This document shows, piece by piece, positions 17,193 to 23,773 of a stretch of 50,528 bases of DNA. The first letter of the stretch is position 1. Each line of letters begins with the position of its first letter. Source of the stretch: a virus; IMG/VR virus record IMGVR_UViG_3300025117_000087, positions 1 to 50,528 of that record; one strand, written 5' to 3'. The notes under the pieces were generated by a model that made no database searches, was not told the origin of the DNA, and saw only the letters and a program-made list of their open reading frames with translations. Position numbers and translations under genes: made by a program.

Positions 17193-17761
17193 CACTTCAC
17201 CATCCACGTTATAAGTCCAACTCCTAACGCTCCAACAATTCCACCAATCCAGAAGGTATTGTACCAGGGCGGCTGTATGGTCTCAGTCTTAATCATTTCT
17301 TTGATTTTAACGTCAACCGGCTTCGGCTCGTATTTTATATTTGCAATTAAATCATTCGAAGGGAATTGATATGATAAGGACATTGACATCTTCGCTTCTT
17401 TTTTGTCAACGACTGTATCCTTTGTAACCTCAAAGGATGTGACAAAATACAAATTTGACCCCAGGATATTTGCCGGCAAAGATGTCAAGCCATGATAAAC
17501 ACTATCCCAAAGCCGGTTGAAATATATTTTAAAACTATCGGATTCAATTATTTGTTTGTCAATATAAATTGGAATATATTTTGGAATAATTTTTTCTACA
17601 ATTTCGATGGAATCAGAAGGCACTGGGACTTTAACAATCCTGTCTTTATACTCTGTTTTTTGTGTTATTTTAGGCAAAAAAAACCAGTGGTCTATCGCTC
17701 CTCCAATAAAGAGAAGTGCGAAAACAGATATAATGAGTAATATTTTATAAGTTTTTTTCAT
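17192..17761 (-). CDS. Two-span membrane protein next to the phage tRNA
   Basis: 189 aa. The N-terminal segment KILLIISVFALLFIGGAI and the C-terminal TFWIGGIVGALGVGLITWMV are transmembrane; the ~135 residues between are hydrophilic and proline/lysine-containing (IIPKYIPIYIDKQ) and would span the periplasm. Such a layout between lysis and tail genes suggests a spanin-like or other envelope-bridging role, but I do not recognise a family with certainty. Its ATG (17761-17759) begins only two bases after the tRNA discriminator base at 17763, so tRNA processing would cut at the start codon. Confidence 0.6.
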   Translation of the reverse strand: MKKTYKILLIISVFALLFIGGAIDHWFFLPKITQKTEYKDRIVKVPVPSDSIEIVEKIIPKYIPIYIDKQIIESDSFKIYFNRLWDSVYHGLTSLPANILGSNLYFVTSFEVTKDTVVDKKEAKMSMSLSYQFPSNDLIANIKYEPKPVDVKIKEMIKTETIQPPWYNTFWIGGIVGALGVGLITWMVK

Positions 17762-17762
17762 G

Positions 17763-17835
17763 TAGCAAGGGCAGGATTCGAACCTGCAACCTATTGGTTA
17801 TGAGCCAAGCGAGCTAACCGTTGCTCTACCTTGCG
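17763..17835 (-). tRNA. tRNA-Met(CAT) with initiator-type features
   Basis: 73 nt fold into a full cloverleaf: acceptor CGCAAGG/CCTTGCT, D-stem GAGC/GCTC, anticodon loop CTCATAA (anticodon CAT), T-stem GCAGG/CCTGC with loop TTCGAAT, discriminator A, no encoded CCA. Two marks of bacterial initiator tRNAs are present: pair 1-72 is unpaired (C1 x U72) and the D-stem has A11-U24. The anticodon arm resembles tRNA-fMet (GGCTCATAACC), although only two G-C pairs precede the loop instead of three, and 27-43 is C x U. It is embedded in the leftward late operon. It may support initiation on phage messages or replace a cleaved host tRNA. Confidence 0.85.
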
Positions 17836-17841
17836 ATATGT

Positions 17842-17862
17842 TTTGGACATTTTTTGTCCAAA
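17842..17862 (-). other. Stem-loop immediately 5' of the tRNA
   Basis: TTTGGACA (17842-17849) and TGTCCAAA (17855-17862) form a perfect 8-bp stem with a five-base loop, ending seven bases from the tRNA 5' end. It could be an RNA-processing signal for releasing the tRNA from the polycistronic transcript. It lacks a following T-run on the - strand, so it is not a standard terminator. Confidence 0.55.
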
Positions 17863-17887
17863 CAATTTCTTACCAAATTTTTTCTTT

Positions 17888-17925
17888 CAAAAATCAGTGC
17901 CTGAAGGTGCCTGACAGGCACTGAT
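17888..17925 (-). terminator. Strong hairpin terminator at the end of the lysis cassette
   Basis: An 11-bp perfect stem, ATCAGTGCCTG (17893-17903) with CAGGCACTGAT (17915-17925), with an 11-base loop, followed on the - strand by TTTTTG. It lies 38 bases after the stop of the small membrane gene at 17964 and upstream of the tRNA. It would end or attenuate the capsid-lysis transcript before the tRNA and tail appendage genes. Confidence 0.75.
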
Positions 17926-17963
17926 ATATTGTCTCACCAAATAGGAGGAATTATGAAAAAACA

Positions 17964-18083
17964 TTATTTCTTTTCTCTCTCTTTTTTATCCTGATTGTTC
18001 TTACGGATAATTGCAAAGACAATCAGTAAACCAAGCCCAAGGAATATGACCTGCCATGCCCAAGTCGGTAAACCTTCATTCAT
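17964..18083 (-). CDS. Tiny single-span membrane protein
   Basis: 39 aa. One hydrophobic helix (WQVIFLGLGLLIVFAII) is followed by a highly charged tail (RKNNQDKKEREKK). The ATG at 18083 overlaps the upstream stop (ATGA), which supports it as a real coupled gene despite its size. It lies at the end of a cassette with at least four other membrane proteins. Topology and place suit a small holin, antiholin or lysis modulator. Confidence 0.6.
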   Translation of the reverse strand: MNEGLPTWAWQVIFLGLGLLIVFAIIRKNNQDKKEREKK

Positions 18084-18295
18084 AAGACACCTGCAATTTC
18101 TTTTGTTAAATTCGTTTTTCGTTTATACAACAATATCATAACCGCAAAAAAACACATACCCAGTATTGACAGTGCCAATTTGATGGTTTCATATAGCAGA
18201 TACTCCTGAGTAGGATTCTCAGGCAAGTGCTGTATAAACGCAACAATTAGCCATACCTGTATGGCTGCTATAATTAAGAATAAAATTGTTTTCAT
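18080..18295 (-). CDS. Small two-span membrane protein, holin-like
   Basis: 71 aa from the ATG at 18295 (MKTILFLII); the frame extends upstream to 18343 but that adds an unlikely 16-residue leader. Two transmembrane segments (ILFLIIAAIQVWLIVAFI and IKLALSILGMCFFAVMILL) flank a short acidic loop, and the tail is basic. Size and topology match class II holins, and it lies in the lysis cassette with a lysin at 19057. Holin function is inferred. Confidence 0.6.
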   Translation of the reverse strand: MKTILFLIIAAIQVWLIVAFIQHLPENPTQEYLLYETIKLALSILGMCFFAVMILLYKRKTNLTKEIAGVL

Positions 18296-18365
18296 AGTTT
18301 TGCTCAAATTATTTTTAATAAAATAAATCCACAAACAAAACACACTGTAAAAATCAATATTTCCA

Positions 18366-18515
18366 TTAAAAATCTTTTGAATTAATTAATCTGATTAATT
18401 TTTCAACCGGAATCCATTCACCAAATTTATTAACAAAGAATTTGTCGCCACCGAGTTTGGCTCGCTCCTTCATTTCATTCTTAATACGTTCAACAAATTC
18501 TTTGTGAGTTTCCAT
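18366..18515 (-). CDS. Small hypothetical protein
   Basis: 49 aa (begins METHKEFVERIKNEMKERAK), helical and strongly charged, with a middle GGDKFFVNKFGEWIPVEKL segment. Its ATG at 18515 overlaps the last base of the preceding stop codon. No family recognised; the tight coupling in a chain of tiny genes is the main support for expression. Confidence 0.5.
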   Translation of the reverse strand: METHKEFVERIKNEMKERAKLGGDKFFVNKFGEWIPVEKLIRLINSKDF

Positions 18516-18733
18516 TAAGTTGCCTCAACCCCAGCTTTATTGAAATATCTCACTGAGCGAAGAATTAAATCATCGTTATAATTCTTTGCAAGGAAATCGC
18601 GCATGTTGTCGCACAAATCAATCAGTCCGCGTTCCGGATTCTCCAATATCTCGCTGTGACACATCGGCTCGCCGTTATTGCCGCAGATAACAAAGTGTTT
18701 GCCAGCTTCGGTTGTTTTGATTTTAAGTATCAT
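18515..18733 (-). CDS. Small hypothetical protein with YegP-like hairpin
   Basis: 72 aa. The N-terminal 30 residues (ILKIKTTEAGKHFVICGNNG then EPMCHSE) follow the strand-turn-strand pattern of the DUF1508/YegP repeat (aromatic strand, NGE turn, SE). The C-terminal half is helical with acidic and arginine residues. Function unknown. ATG at 18733 is two bases after the upstream stop, so it belongs to the coupled chain of small genes between lysin and holin-like genes. Confidence 0.5.
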   Translation of the reverse strand: MILKIKTTEAGKHFVICGNNGEPMCHSEILENPERGLIDLCDNMRDFLAKNYNDDLILRSVRYFNKAGVEAT

Positions 18734-18735
18734 AA

Positions 18736-18912
18736 CTATTCCTTAATTTCAATTATATCTTCTTGTGACAAAATACATTCTTCAACCCGACCGCTGCTTT
18801 CTATGATTAAATGCACATCTATTGAATCATGAATAACATCAACTATCTTCCATGCAGTATTCACCAGAATAATTACATCTTTATTGGTTAGATGTTTAGC
18901 TTTTTTAGTCAT
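18736..18912 (-). CDS. Small hypothetical protein
   Basis: 58 aa (MTKKAKHLTNKDVIILVNTA at the start, ending EDIIEIKE). The beta-strand-like middle (WKIVDVIHD, VHLIIESSGR) suggests a compact barrel similar to small SH3-type phage proteins, but no family is certain. The ATG overlaps the upstream TGA (ATGA at 18909-18912) and the next gene follows after two bases. Confidence 0.5.
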   Translation of the reverse strand: MTKKAKHLTNKDVIILVNTAWKIVDVIHDSIDVHLIIESSGRVEECILSQEDIIEIKE

Positions 18913-19076
18913 TGATGTACAGCAATGTATGTTATGAATTCTGTTTTATCTTTACACTTATGTAAACCAATCAAATCATTCCGTACTAACTCACCGCAGT
19001 TGCACCAGGTGTAATGGTAACAGTCTGCGGTGTAAATAAATACATACTTCGTTTTGTCAGGTTGTTTTGACTTCAT
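18909..19076 (-). CDS. Small cysteine- and tyrosine-rich protein
   Basis: 55 aa starting at the ATG at 19076 inside the end of the lysin gene. Contains four cysteines with spacing CYHYTWCNCG...HKC, which could bind a metal or form a zinc-knuckle. Overlaps both neighbours (20 bases with the lysin, four with the next gene), consistent with coupled translation. No family recognised. Confidence 0.5.
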   Translation of the reverse strand: MKSKQPDKTKYVFIYTADCYHYTWCNCGELVRNDLIGLHKCKDKTEFITYIAVHQ

Positions 19077-19668
19077 ACCCCACTATCCCATAAACTGCTA
19101 ATCTGCCGATAGAATCAAAGATGCTCCGGTACTTATAGCCGTTCCCACCTCCATTCCTGGCAGTCTGATTTTTAAATTTCTTAATCGGAACGGAAGTATT
19201 AAATCCAATCGTTTTGACTATCACTCCGTTCCTGGCATCAACAATGGTTTCAAAATGTCCTGAAGATGTTCCTCTTATATTCCAAATTAAATGGTCTAAA
19301 AATTTAGGTATAAATGCTACTTTATGTCCCCGTTTTTTTGCGTCATTATAAGTTGTAATTGCCAGTGCTGTAATCTTTAATGGTACTTCAGACTTTGGCA
19401 AGCCGAGATTTTTTACAGATTTTATCTGCAATGAAACTGGTCCGGAAGTACAATAAGCACACTTCGGACATACGTTTCTGCCGAGTACTGCTTCATTGTA
19501 ACCAACAATATGCACTCCGTCATTGTGTCCGGTTAGTTCTACTTTGCCAACTTCACCGAGCAACAATTTGTAGAATTCATCCAGGACAACCTGACGTGCC
19601 GGTACTACATATTTACCAGCAGCGAAGCAATTTGTTGCGAGAAACAATATGATAAGTATTATTTTCAA
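19057..19668 (-). CDS. Endolysin with CHAP-like/amidase peptidase fold
   Basis: 203 aa. Residues 1-16 are a signal peptide (IILIILFLATNCFA). The rest follows phage cysteine endolysins: a GHNDGVHIVGYNEAVLG start, CPKCAYCTSG supplying a candidate nucleophile near Cys70-Cys73, an ALAITTYNDAKKRG helix, and SSGHFETIVDARNG with candidate His138 followed by GFNTS and NGGGNGYKYRS. Such enzymes cleave peptidoglycan amide bonds. A secreted form would accumulate in the periplasm and need release or activation by membrane depolarisation. It is in a cassette with three membrane proteins upstream and holin-like genes downstream. Confidence 0.7.
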   Translation of the reverse strand: MKIILIILFLATNCFAAGKYVVPARQVVLDEFYKLLLGEVGKVELTGHNDGVHIVGYNEAVLGRNVCPKCAYCTSGPVSLQIKSVKNLGLPKSEVPLKITALAITTYNDAKKRGHKVAFIPKFLDHLIWNIRGTSSGHFETIVDARNGVIVKTIGFNTSVPIKKFKNQTARNGGGNGYKYRSIFDSIGRLAVYGIVGYEVKTT

Positions 19669-20030
19669 TTAGATAAACCAGCTATTATATTTTGACTTTG
19701 ATATATTCCAAGAATGACAAGCCCAATGAGCAGGCACACACCTTTGAATATATCGCCCTGCAGTTTTAGTGCTGCTATCCGCTCTTCTTTGTCCATCTCG
19801 CCATCAGTGCCCTTCATTAAATCTTTAGTATGCCTGAAATGTGTCATAAGCATTGACCCCCATTGTGTTGAGATGACAGCAAGTGCCAGCATAAGTGTGA
19901 CAAATTTTATAATTTGCCAGTCAGTTTTATTTGGATAAAGCCATATCAGCATTATCGTGAAAATTATAACTGCAACAAAATTTTTAGTTATAAATCCCCA
20001 AATATTTTTTACTTCATTAGTAATATTCAT
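19665..20030 (-). CDS. Three-span membrane protein, holin candidate
   Basis: About 121 aa from the ATG at 20030 (MNITNEVKNIWGF), which has an AAGGGATG purine run upstream; an earlier ATG at 20060 would overlap the preceding gene. Three hydrophobic segments are visible (FVAVIIFTIMLIWLY, IIKFVTLMLALAVIST, IFKGVCLLIGLVILGIY) with a charged loop between the second and third (RHTKDLMKGTDGEMDKEER). Size and topology fit a class I holin. Its stop overlaps the lysin start, the classical holin-endolysin pair. Confidence 0.6.
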   Translation of the reverse strand: MNITNEVKNIWGFITKNFVAVIIFTIMLIWLYPNKTDWQIIKFVTLMLALAVISTQWGSMLMTHFRHTKDLMKGTDGEMDKEERIAALKLQGDIFKGVCLLIGLVILGIYQSQNIIAGLSN

Positions 20031-20040
20031 AATCATCCCT

Positions 20041-20364
20041 TCATTTATATTTGCCTTCAATATGAGCTTTCAAATGGTCATTATGAAGTTTGTACAAATC
20101 CTTAATTAAATCATTAATATCTTTTATTTCTTTGCTCATTTCGTATTCAGTGTTAGTTACTTGCTGAACTAATAACGCCTGTTTTAATGTTATCTGCGAT
20201 ATTGTATTTGTATATTCAATTGCCTTTTCAACGGCAGCACTAATCATTTTCGCTTGACTATCTAAATTGCTTTTTTGATATTTTTTATAAGCTATATAAC
20301 CGGCAATAATCGTAATCAATAAGATACAAGTCTGTACCCAGTCGCCTATATTCATCTTAATCAT
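20041..20364 (-). CDS. Membrane-anchored coiled-coil protein of the lysis cassette
   Basis: 107 aa. One N-terminal transmembrane segment (WVQTCILLITIIAGYIAYKK) is followed by ~80 residues of heptad-like helix (EKAIEYTNTISQITLKQALL...). The shape is that of an inner-membrane spanin subunit or of the XhlA-like accessory proteins. The ATG overlaps the stop of the upstream gene by four bases. No Rz1-type lipoprotein partner is embedded or adjacent that I can see. Confidence 0.5.
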   Translation of the reverse strand: MIKMNIGDWVQTCILLITIIAGYIAYKKYQKSNLDSQAKMISAAVEKAIEYTNTISQITLKQALLVQQVTNTEYEMSKEIKDINDLIKDLYKLHNDHLKAHIEGKYK

Positions 20365-20648
20365 TTTTCCATTAATTCTATTATTTGATAGTTGGTAACC
20401 AGTACAGCCACAATACTCGCAATCCCGATAACAATTCCACTTACGATTCCAATAACTTTTAAAGTCGTCATCCTGTCTTCTTTTTTACCTTCATATCTTA
20501 ACTTGCAAGTTGTCTGAATACCTTCCATTGATTTAATAATATTATCCATTTTAAGAAACAATTTGTCAAATAATTTATCATGGTCATCTAATTTCCTCCT
20601 AACCAACATCTCGCTTTGCTCCCATGTCTTACCGTACTCATCTCCCAC
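20361..20648 (-). CDS. XhlA/haemolysin-like membrane protein
   Basis: 95 aa with the reverse layout of its neighbour: an N-terminal helical, coiled-coil region (VRRKLDDHDKLFDKLFLKMD), a basic patch, and a C-terminal transmembrane segment (VIGIVSGIVIGIASIVAVLV). This order is typical of XhlA-type lysis accessories that associate with holins. It is the first gene of the lysis cassette, 40 bases after the gp37-like connector gene. Confidence 0.55.
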   Translation of the reverse strand: MGDEYGKTWEQSEMLVRRKLDDHDKLFDKLFLKMDNIIKSMEGIQTTCKLRYEGKKEDRMTTLKVIGIVSGIVIGIASIVAVLVTNYQIIELMEK

Positions 20649-20688
20649 AATCCATTCCTCTTGTTAATGTTTTTTCACATCTAAAATT

Positions 20689-21108
20689 TTAACCTGTCCA
20701 TGATTCCGGATAAACCTTTTTCTTGCTCACTCTAAGCACTGCCATGAAATAACCTTTCTCTGACTTGACCGGCACTGCTCCATCTGTAATTAAATTATAC
20801 TGATTACGATATACCAGGTCAATAACCTTGTCGAGCATTTCTAAAATTCCATCGTGCGAGCTGCGGTCCCGGGAAAACAAAATCAGATGAAAGAAAATTT
20901 CAGGATAATATACTCTACCCTGCGGCTTTCCATATTCCCTGCCTGCATAGCTTACGAATATCGCTCCCTTCGCATTCTTGCCAGCTTTTAATGCAACATC
21001 TTCTTCTTTCTCATTCCCGGCAAACAACTCAGCAGAGATAAGCACATCGTTCAAATGAGCCTGGAGAATATCAACTAATTCCTGTTCGTATTGCAAAGCC
21101 AACGACAT
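20689..21108 (-). CDS. Mu gp37-like protein (DUF1834), head-tail joining
   Basis: 139 aa. Resembles the DUF1834/gp37 family of Mu-like phages in length, in the N-terminal YEQELVDILQAHL helix, and in the block RVYYPEIFFHLILFSRDR followed by a helix with HDGILEMLDKVIDLV. In Mu the gene follows gp36 and its product is a neck or tail-terminator-type protein. Here it also follows directly: its ATG overlaps the stop of the gp36-like gene at 21108. Confidence 0.65.
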   Translation of the reverse strand: MSLALQYEQELVDILQAHLNDVLISAELFAGNEKEEDVALKAGKNAKGAIFVSYAGREYGKPQGRVYYPEIFFHLILFSRDRSSHDGILEMLDKVIDLVYRNQYNLITDGAVPVKSEKGYFMAVLRVSKKKVYPESWTG

Positions 21109-21551
21109 CAGTACTGCTCCATAACAGTCGGACTAAAAACCTGTTCAACCGTTGATGTTAGTACTTTCGGAGTGAAATTGCTCTTAATCGAAACACCGGA
21201 AAGCAGGCTCACTCCCTTTTTCAAGGCAAATTCTACAGCCCGCTCGAGAAATTTTATTGCTTCTTCATACCTGCTTATTATATCTTTTGGAATCTTATCG
21301 TCATACCTGTTCCGGTATAATTTATAGAGAGCAATGTCAACCGAGCAAAGCTTGATTATGGTTGGAACGGTAGTCAACGGCACATCGAATGCCTGGAGCA
21401 GGTAAGTATCTATCAGGCTGTCAGCATCGGCAATCAGGACATCCAGCAAAGTAGTATTGATGGTACCCGTGCTTTTGTTATCGGATACATCTTTGATGAT
21501 TTCGTTATCATACCTGGCTGTTATATCGCTCGCTGTGCTGTATGCCATCAA
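21108..21551 (-). CDS. Mu gp36-like head-tail connector (DUF1320)
   Basis: 147 aa; the second Met (21548) is an alternative start. The family pattern is clear: YSTASDITARYDN at the N-terminus, LLDVLIADADSLIDTYLLQAFDVPL, then IIKLCSVDIALYKLYRNR. DUF1320 proteins form the adaptor ring beneath the portal. The gene start overlaps the end of the glycosyltransferase gene by 44 bases, so that gene looks wedged between capsid decoration and connector genes. Confidence 0.8.
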   Translation of the reverse strand: MMAYSTASDITARYDNEIIKDVSDNKSTGTINTTLLDVLIADADSLIDTYLLQAFDVPLTTVPTIIKLCSVDIALYKLYRNRYDDKIPKDIISRYEEAIKFLERAVEFALKKGVSLLSGVSIKSNFTPKVLTSTVEQVFSPTVMEQY

Positions 21552-22257
21552 AATACCCTAACTGTTTAATTGCCTCAATAGTTTTATTTAATTTTTGTTT
21601 CAGATAAGGATTGTCCTTGTAATCATGCTGCAAATCGTAAGACAGATAATCCAAATTCCTCAACATCTTTTTCAGCATATCGTCGTCGGATACATTATAG
21701 CCGGTGTGCTTTATAATTATATCCGAGAACAATCCACTATAACCGGCAGCCTGAATCGAAGGAAGAATATTCTCATGAACACGGTAGATATATTTGAAAT
21801 TCTTTTTATTCCGGTAGAGCCGGCTTTGAGAATTTACCCAGAGCCAACCCATTTCAGGCTTATCGTCGTTACCTCGATGAGAAACAACCGTACAATTAAC
21901 ATATCCGTATTCATTGCCAAGCTCAAAGACAGATTGAAAGTCAGAATCAATCCACTGAATCACATCGTCGGCATCGAGGTATAAAATCCATTCTCTCGAT
22001 GCCAACAACTTGCAGGCATTTTTTGCATCGGAAAACGAAAATGTGTCGAACGGTTTCGTCTTGTATTTCCAAAGAGCATTTACCGAATTTTTATTTCGAT
22101 AATTAACAACCGGCAAATTCATCCCGAATTCGCCCGAAGGCTGTGTCATCAACTTTATCCGCTCGATATTACCAGGCAGCGGCTCGTCACAATACTTCAG
22201 CTTATCCGAATCATCTTCGGAATAGATTGTGCAAACCGACAAAGGCAATTGCTGCAT
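21508..22257 (-). CDS. Glycosyltransferase family 2-like protein in the head operon
   Basis: 249 aa. Motifs of the GT-A fold are present: a nucleotide-binding N-terminal strand (LPLSVCTIYSEDD), FSDAKNACKLLASREWILYL, a DxD-type metal site LDADD (Asp95-Asp97), and a later SQSRLYRNKKNFKYIYRVHE block as in GT2 enzymes that glycosylate surfaces. It would transfer a sugar from a nucleotide donor. It is cotranscribed with, and overlaps, capsid genes, so phage head proteins are plausible substrates; modification of host surface glycans in lysogens is less likely from a late operon. The substrate is unknown. Confidence 0.7.
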   Translation of the reverse strand: MQQLPLSVCTIYSEDDSDKLKYCDEPLPGNIERIKLMTQPSGEFGMNLPVVNYRNKNSVNALWKYKTKPFDTFSFSDAKNACKLLASREWILYLDADDVIQWIDSDFQSVFELGNEYGYVNCTVVSHRGNDDKPEMGWLWVNSQSRLYRNKKNFKYIYRVHENILPSIQAAGYSGLFSDIIIKHTGYNVSDDDMLKKMLRNLDYLSYDLQHDYKDNPYLKQKLNKTIEAIKQLGYFDGIQHSERYNSQV

Positions 22258-22601
22258 TAGATTATCTTGACAAGCACCACACCGTTAAGTGCACCTGTCT
22301 CAAGCGCAACTGCCACACGCCTGCCCGTACCAATAACAGGTACAGCCTTGCCGCCGGTACCGCATTGCAGCTGGTCATTTTCAGTCAATGCAGCTCCAGC
22401 GATTACGTGCGCCGTTCCATTTATTTGAACGGTCATATCGTTCCCAGTAGTTGTAATGTCGAGCATATTTATGCCGGCAACATCATCACCGGAAGTACCG
22501 GCTGCACCTGTAGCATCAACAAATAGCTGCTTGTCGACAGGAGCTGGAGCATCGGTTATAGTAATGGTTTTGCCTCCATGTTCAGGCTTTATAACACCCA
22601 T
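22257..22601 (-). CDS. Capsid decoration protein-like (DUF2190-type)
   Basis: 114 aa, small and glycine/alanine-rich, with beta pattern and the block NDQLQCGTGGKAVPVIGTGRRVAVALETG that resembles DUF2190-type decoration proteins. It lies one gene downstream of the major capsid protein, the usual place. Its stop shares a base with the glycosyltransferase start, which makes it a natural candidate substrate of that enzyme. Confidence 0.6.
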   Translation of the reverse strand: MGVIKPEHGGKTITITDAPAPVDKQLFVDATGAAGTSGDDVAGINMLDITTTGNDMTVQINGTAHVIAGAALTENDQLQCGTGGKAVPVIGTGRRVAVALETGALNGVVLVKII

Positions 22602-22653
22602 GACTTATTCCTTTTTTATGAATTAATAAATAATTTTATTTCAAAATCAATTC

Positions 22654-22836
22654 TTATTTACCTGGCTTAACAACCGGCACAGGTTTTGACACGAATGCCG
22701 GCTTTGGCTTTTCAACTTTCGGTATTGGCTTTACATATTCCCGAATTGAGTTATATTCATGTTCAGTCAATTCGATTATATCGCCAATATTATGTTGAAA
22801 TACAGGCCCAACAATCCTATATTTTGACTTTTCCAT
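22654..22836 (-). CDS. Small proline/lysine-rich protein after the capsid gene
   Basis: 60 aa. The N-terminal half (KYRIVGPVFQHNIGDIIELT) looks like a small SH3-type barrel seen in minor head proteins; the C-terminal 25 residues are PK/PV repeats (KPIPKVEKPKPAFVSKPVPV) and probably unstructured. It starts one base after the capsid gene stop. Likely a head-associated protein. Confidence 0.55.
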   Translation of the reverse strand: MEKSKYRIVGPVFQHNIGDIIELTEHEYNSIREYVKPIPKVEKPKPAFVSKPVPVVKPGK

Positions 22837-22837
22837 G

Positions 22838-23773
22838 TTATGCCTGTGTATTTGAGATTAAATAACCGGCTGTTTCCAAAGTCAATTTGGAAAGGAATTG
22901 CTGAGTGCATCTGACCGCAGTCAATTTCGGGTCATTGTCCGGATTACGTTCGTCAACAACAGGGAAATTTTCACGCGAGAATGTATAGCCGAAAGACGGG
23001 CGCCCTCTTTTTTGTGTCTCGCCCGCTCCCAGAACTGGAACCCACGCCATTATAAAATTATCATTCCACAATTTTGTAACGGTTCCTGCCAGGTCATACC
23101 AACCGGCGCCAATCACCACTTTCTGAAATCCAAACTGCTTTGCAAATAATTCTTCAGTGATAACACCCCAATTATTTGTTCCGAATATTAGATTTTTAAG
23201 TTTTGGATGAGCTTTTACAAGCGACCATGTATCTATTCCCATGGCTGCAACTGTTGGAAATTGACCGACAGCCGCAAATATAGCATCCTTACCTGTGGTA
23301 ATGTTGGCTTCAGGGTCTGAATTTGTAGTATCAGACCAGCAGCCAGTGGTTGTGAGTGCAACTTTATTTGTAAAGTTGCCGGCGGTCTGAACCAAATCGG
23401 CAATTTTCTTTTCCTTGCTCAACTCGATGATACCCATAACAGTCTCAACTGCATCTTCTTTCAAATCAAAATCCAAAGCAGCGTCAATTTCATTGTAATC
23501 GAGTATCTCGGAAATCGAATGTTCGTCGAGCTCGGCTTCTACATACGAAAAGTCACCTGGCATTACTTTGTTGTCCTCTGCTCTTAATGCCCTTTCGGTT
23601 TCATACCACTTAAACTTATCCTTATGCCAAACACGGTATTTGAACTTTTTGGATTTCGTTGAAACGATAGGCAATAATTCTGTCCCGATGAACGCTGAAT
23701 TTAAATAAGCAAGTGCTGCCTCGCTTAATATAGGGTTGTACCCCTGCAGGTTTTCAATTCTATCAACAGCCAT
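22838..23773 (-). CDS. Major capsid protein
   Basis: 311 aa. Order and sequence fit a HK97-fold major capsid protein of the Mu-like type: AALAYLNSAFIGTELLPIVS near the N-terminus, YVEAELDEHSISEILDYNEI, a helix-rich spine, LVKAHPKLKNLIFGT, and the C-terminal P-loop region with WNDNFIMAWVPV and FGYTFSREN. It follows the protease-scaffold gene, sharing an overlapping start/stop at 23773, and precedes decoration and connector genes. Confidence 0.85.
   Translation of the reverse strand: MAVDRIENLQGYNPILSEAALAYLNSAFIGTELLPIVSTKSKKFKYRVWHKDKFKWYETERALRAEDNKVMPGDFSYVEAELDEHSISEILDYNEIDAALDFDLKEDAVETVMGIIELSKEKKIADLVQTAGNFTNKVALTTTGCWSDTTNSDPEANITTGKDAIFAAVGQFPTVAAMGIDTWSLVKAHPKLKNLIFGTNNWGVITEELFAKQFGFQKVVIGAGWYDLAGTVTKLWNDNFIMAWVPVLGAGETQKRGRPSFGYTFSRENFPVVDERNPDNDPKLTAVRCTQQFLSKLTLETAGYLISNTQA

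Noticed and set aside
17953-17994. 13-codon + strand frame (MKKHYFFSLSFLS) with a perfect AGGAGG leader
   Set aside because: The ribosome-binding site is striking, but the frame is tiny, runs against the local operon and lies over a coupled - strand membrane gene; no promoter is seen.
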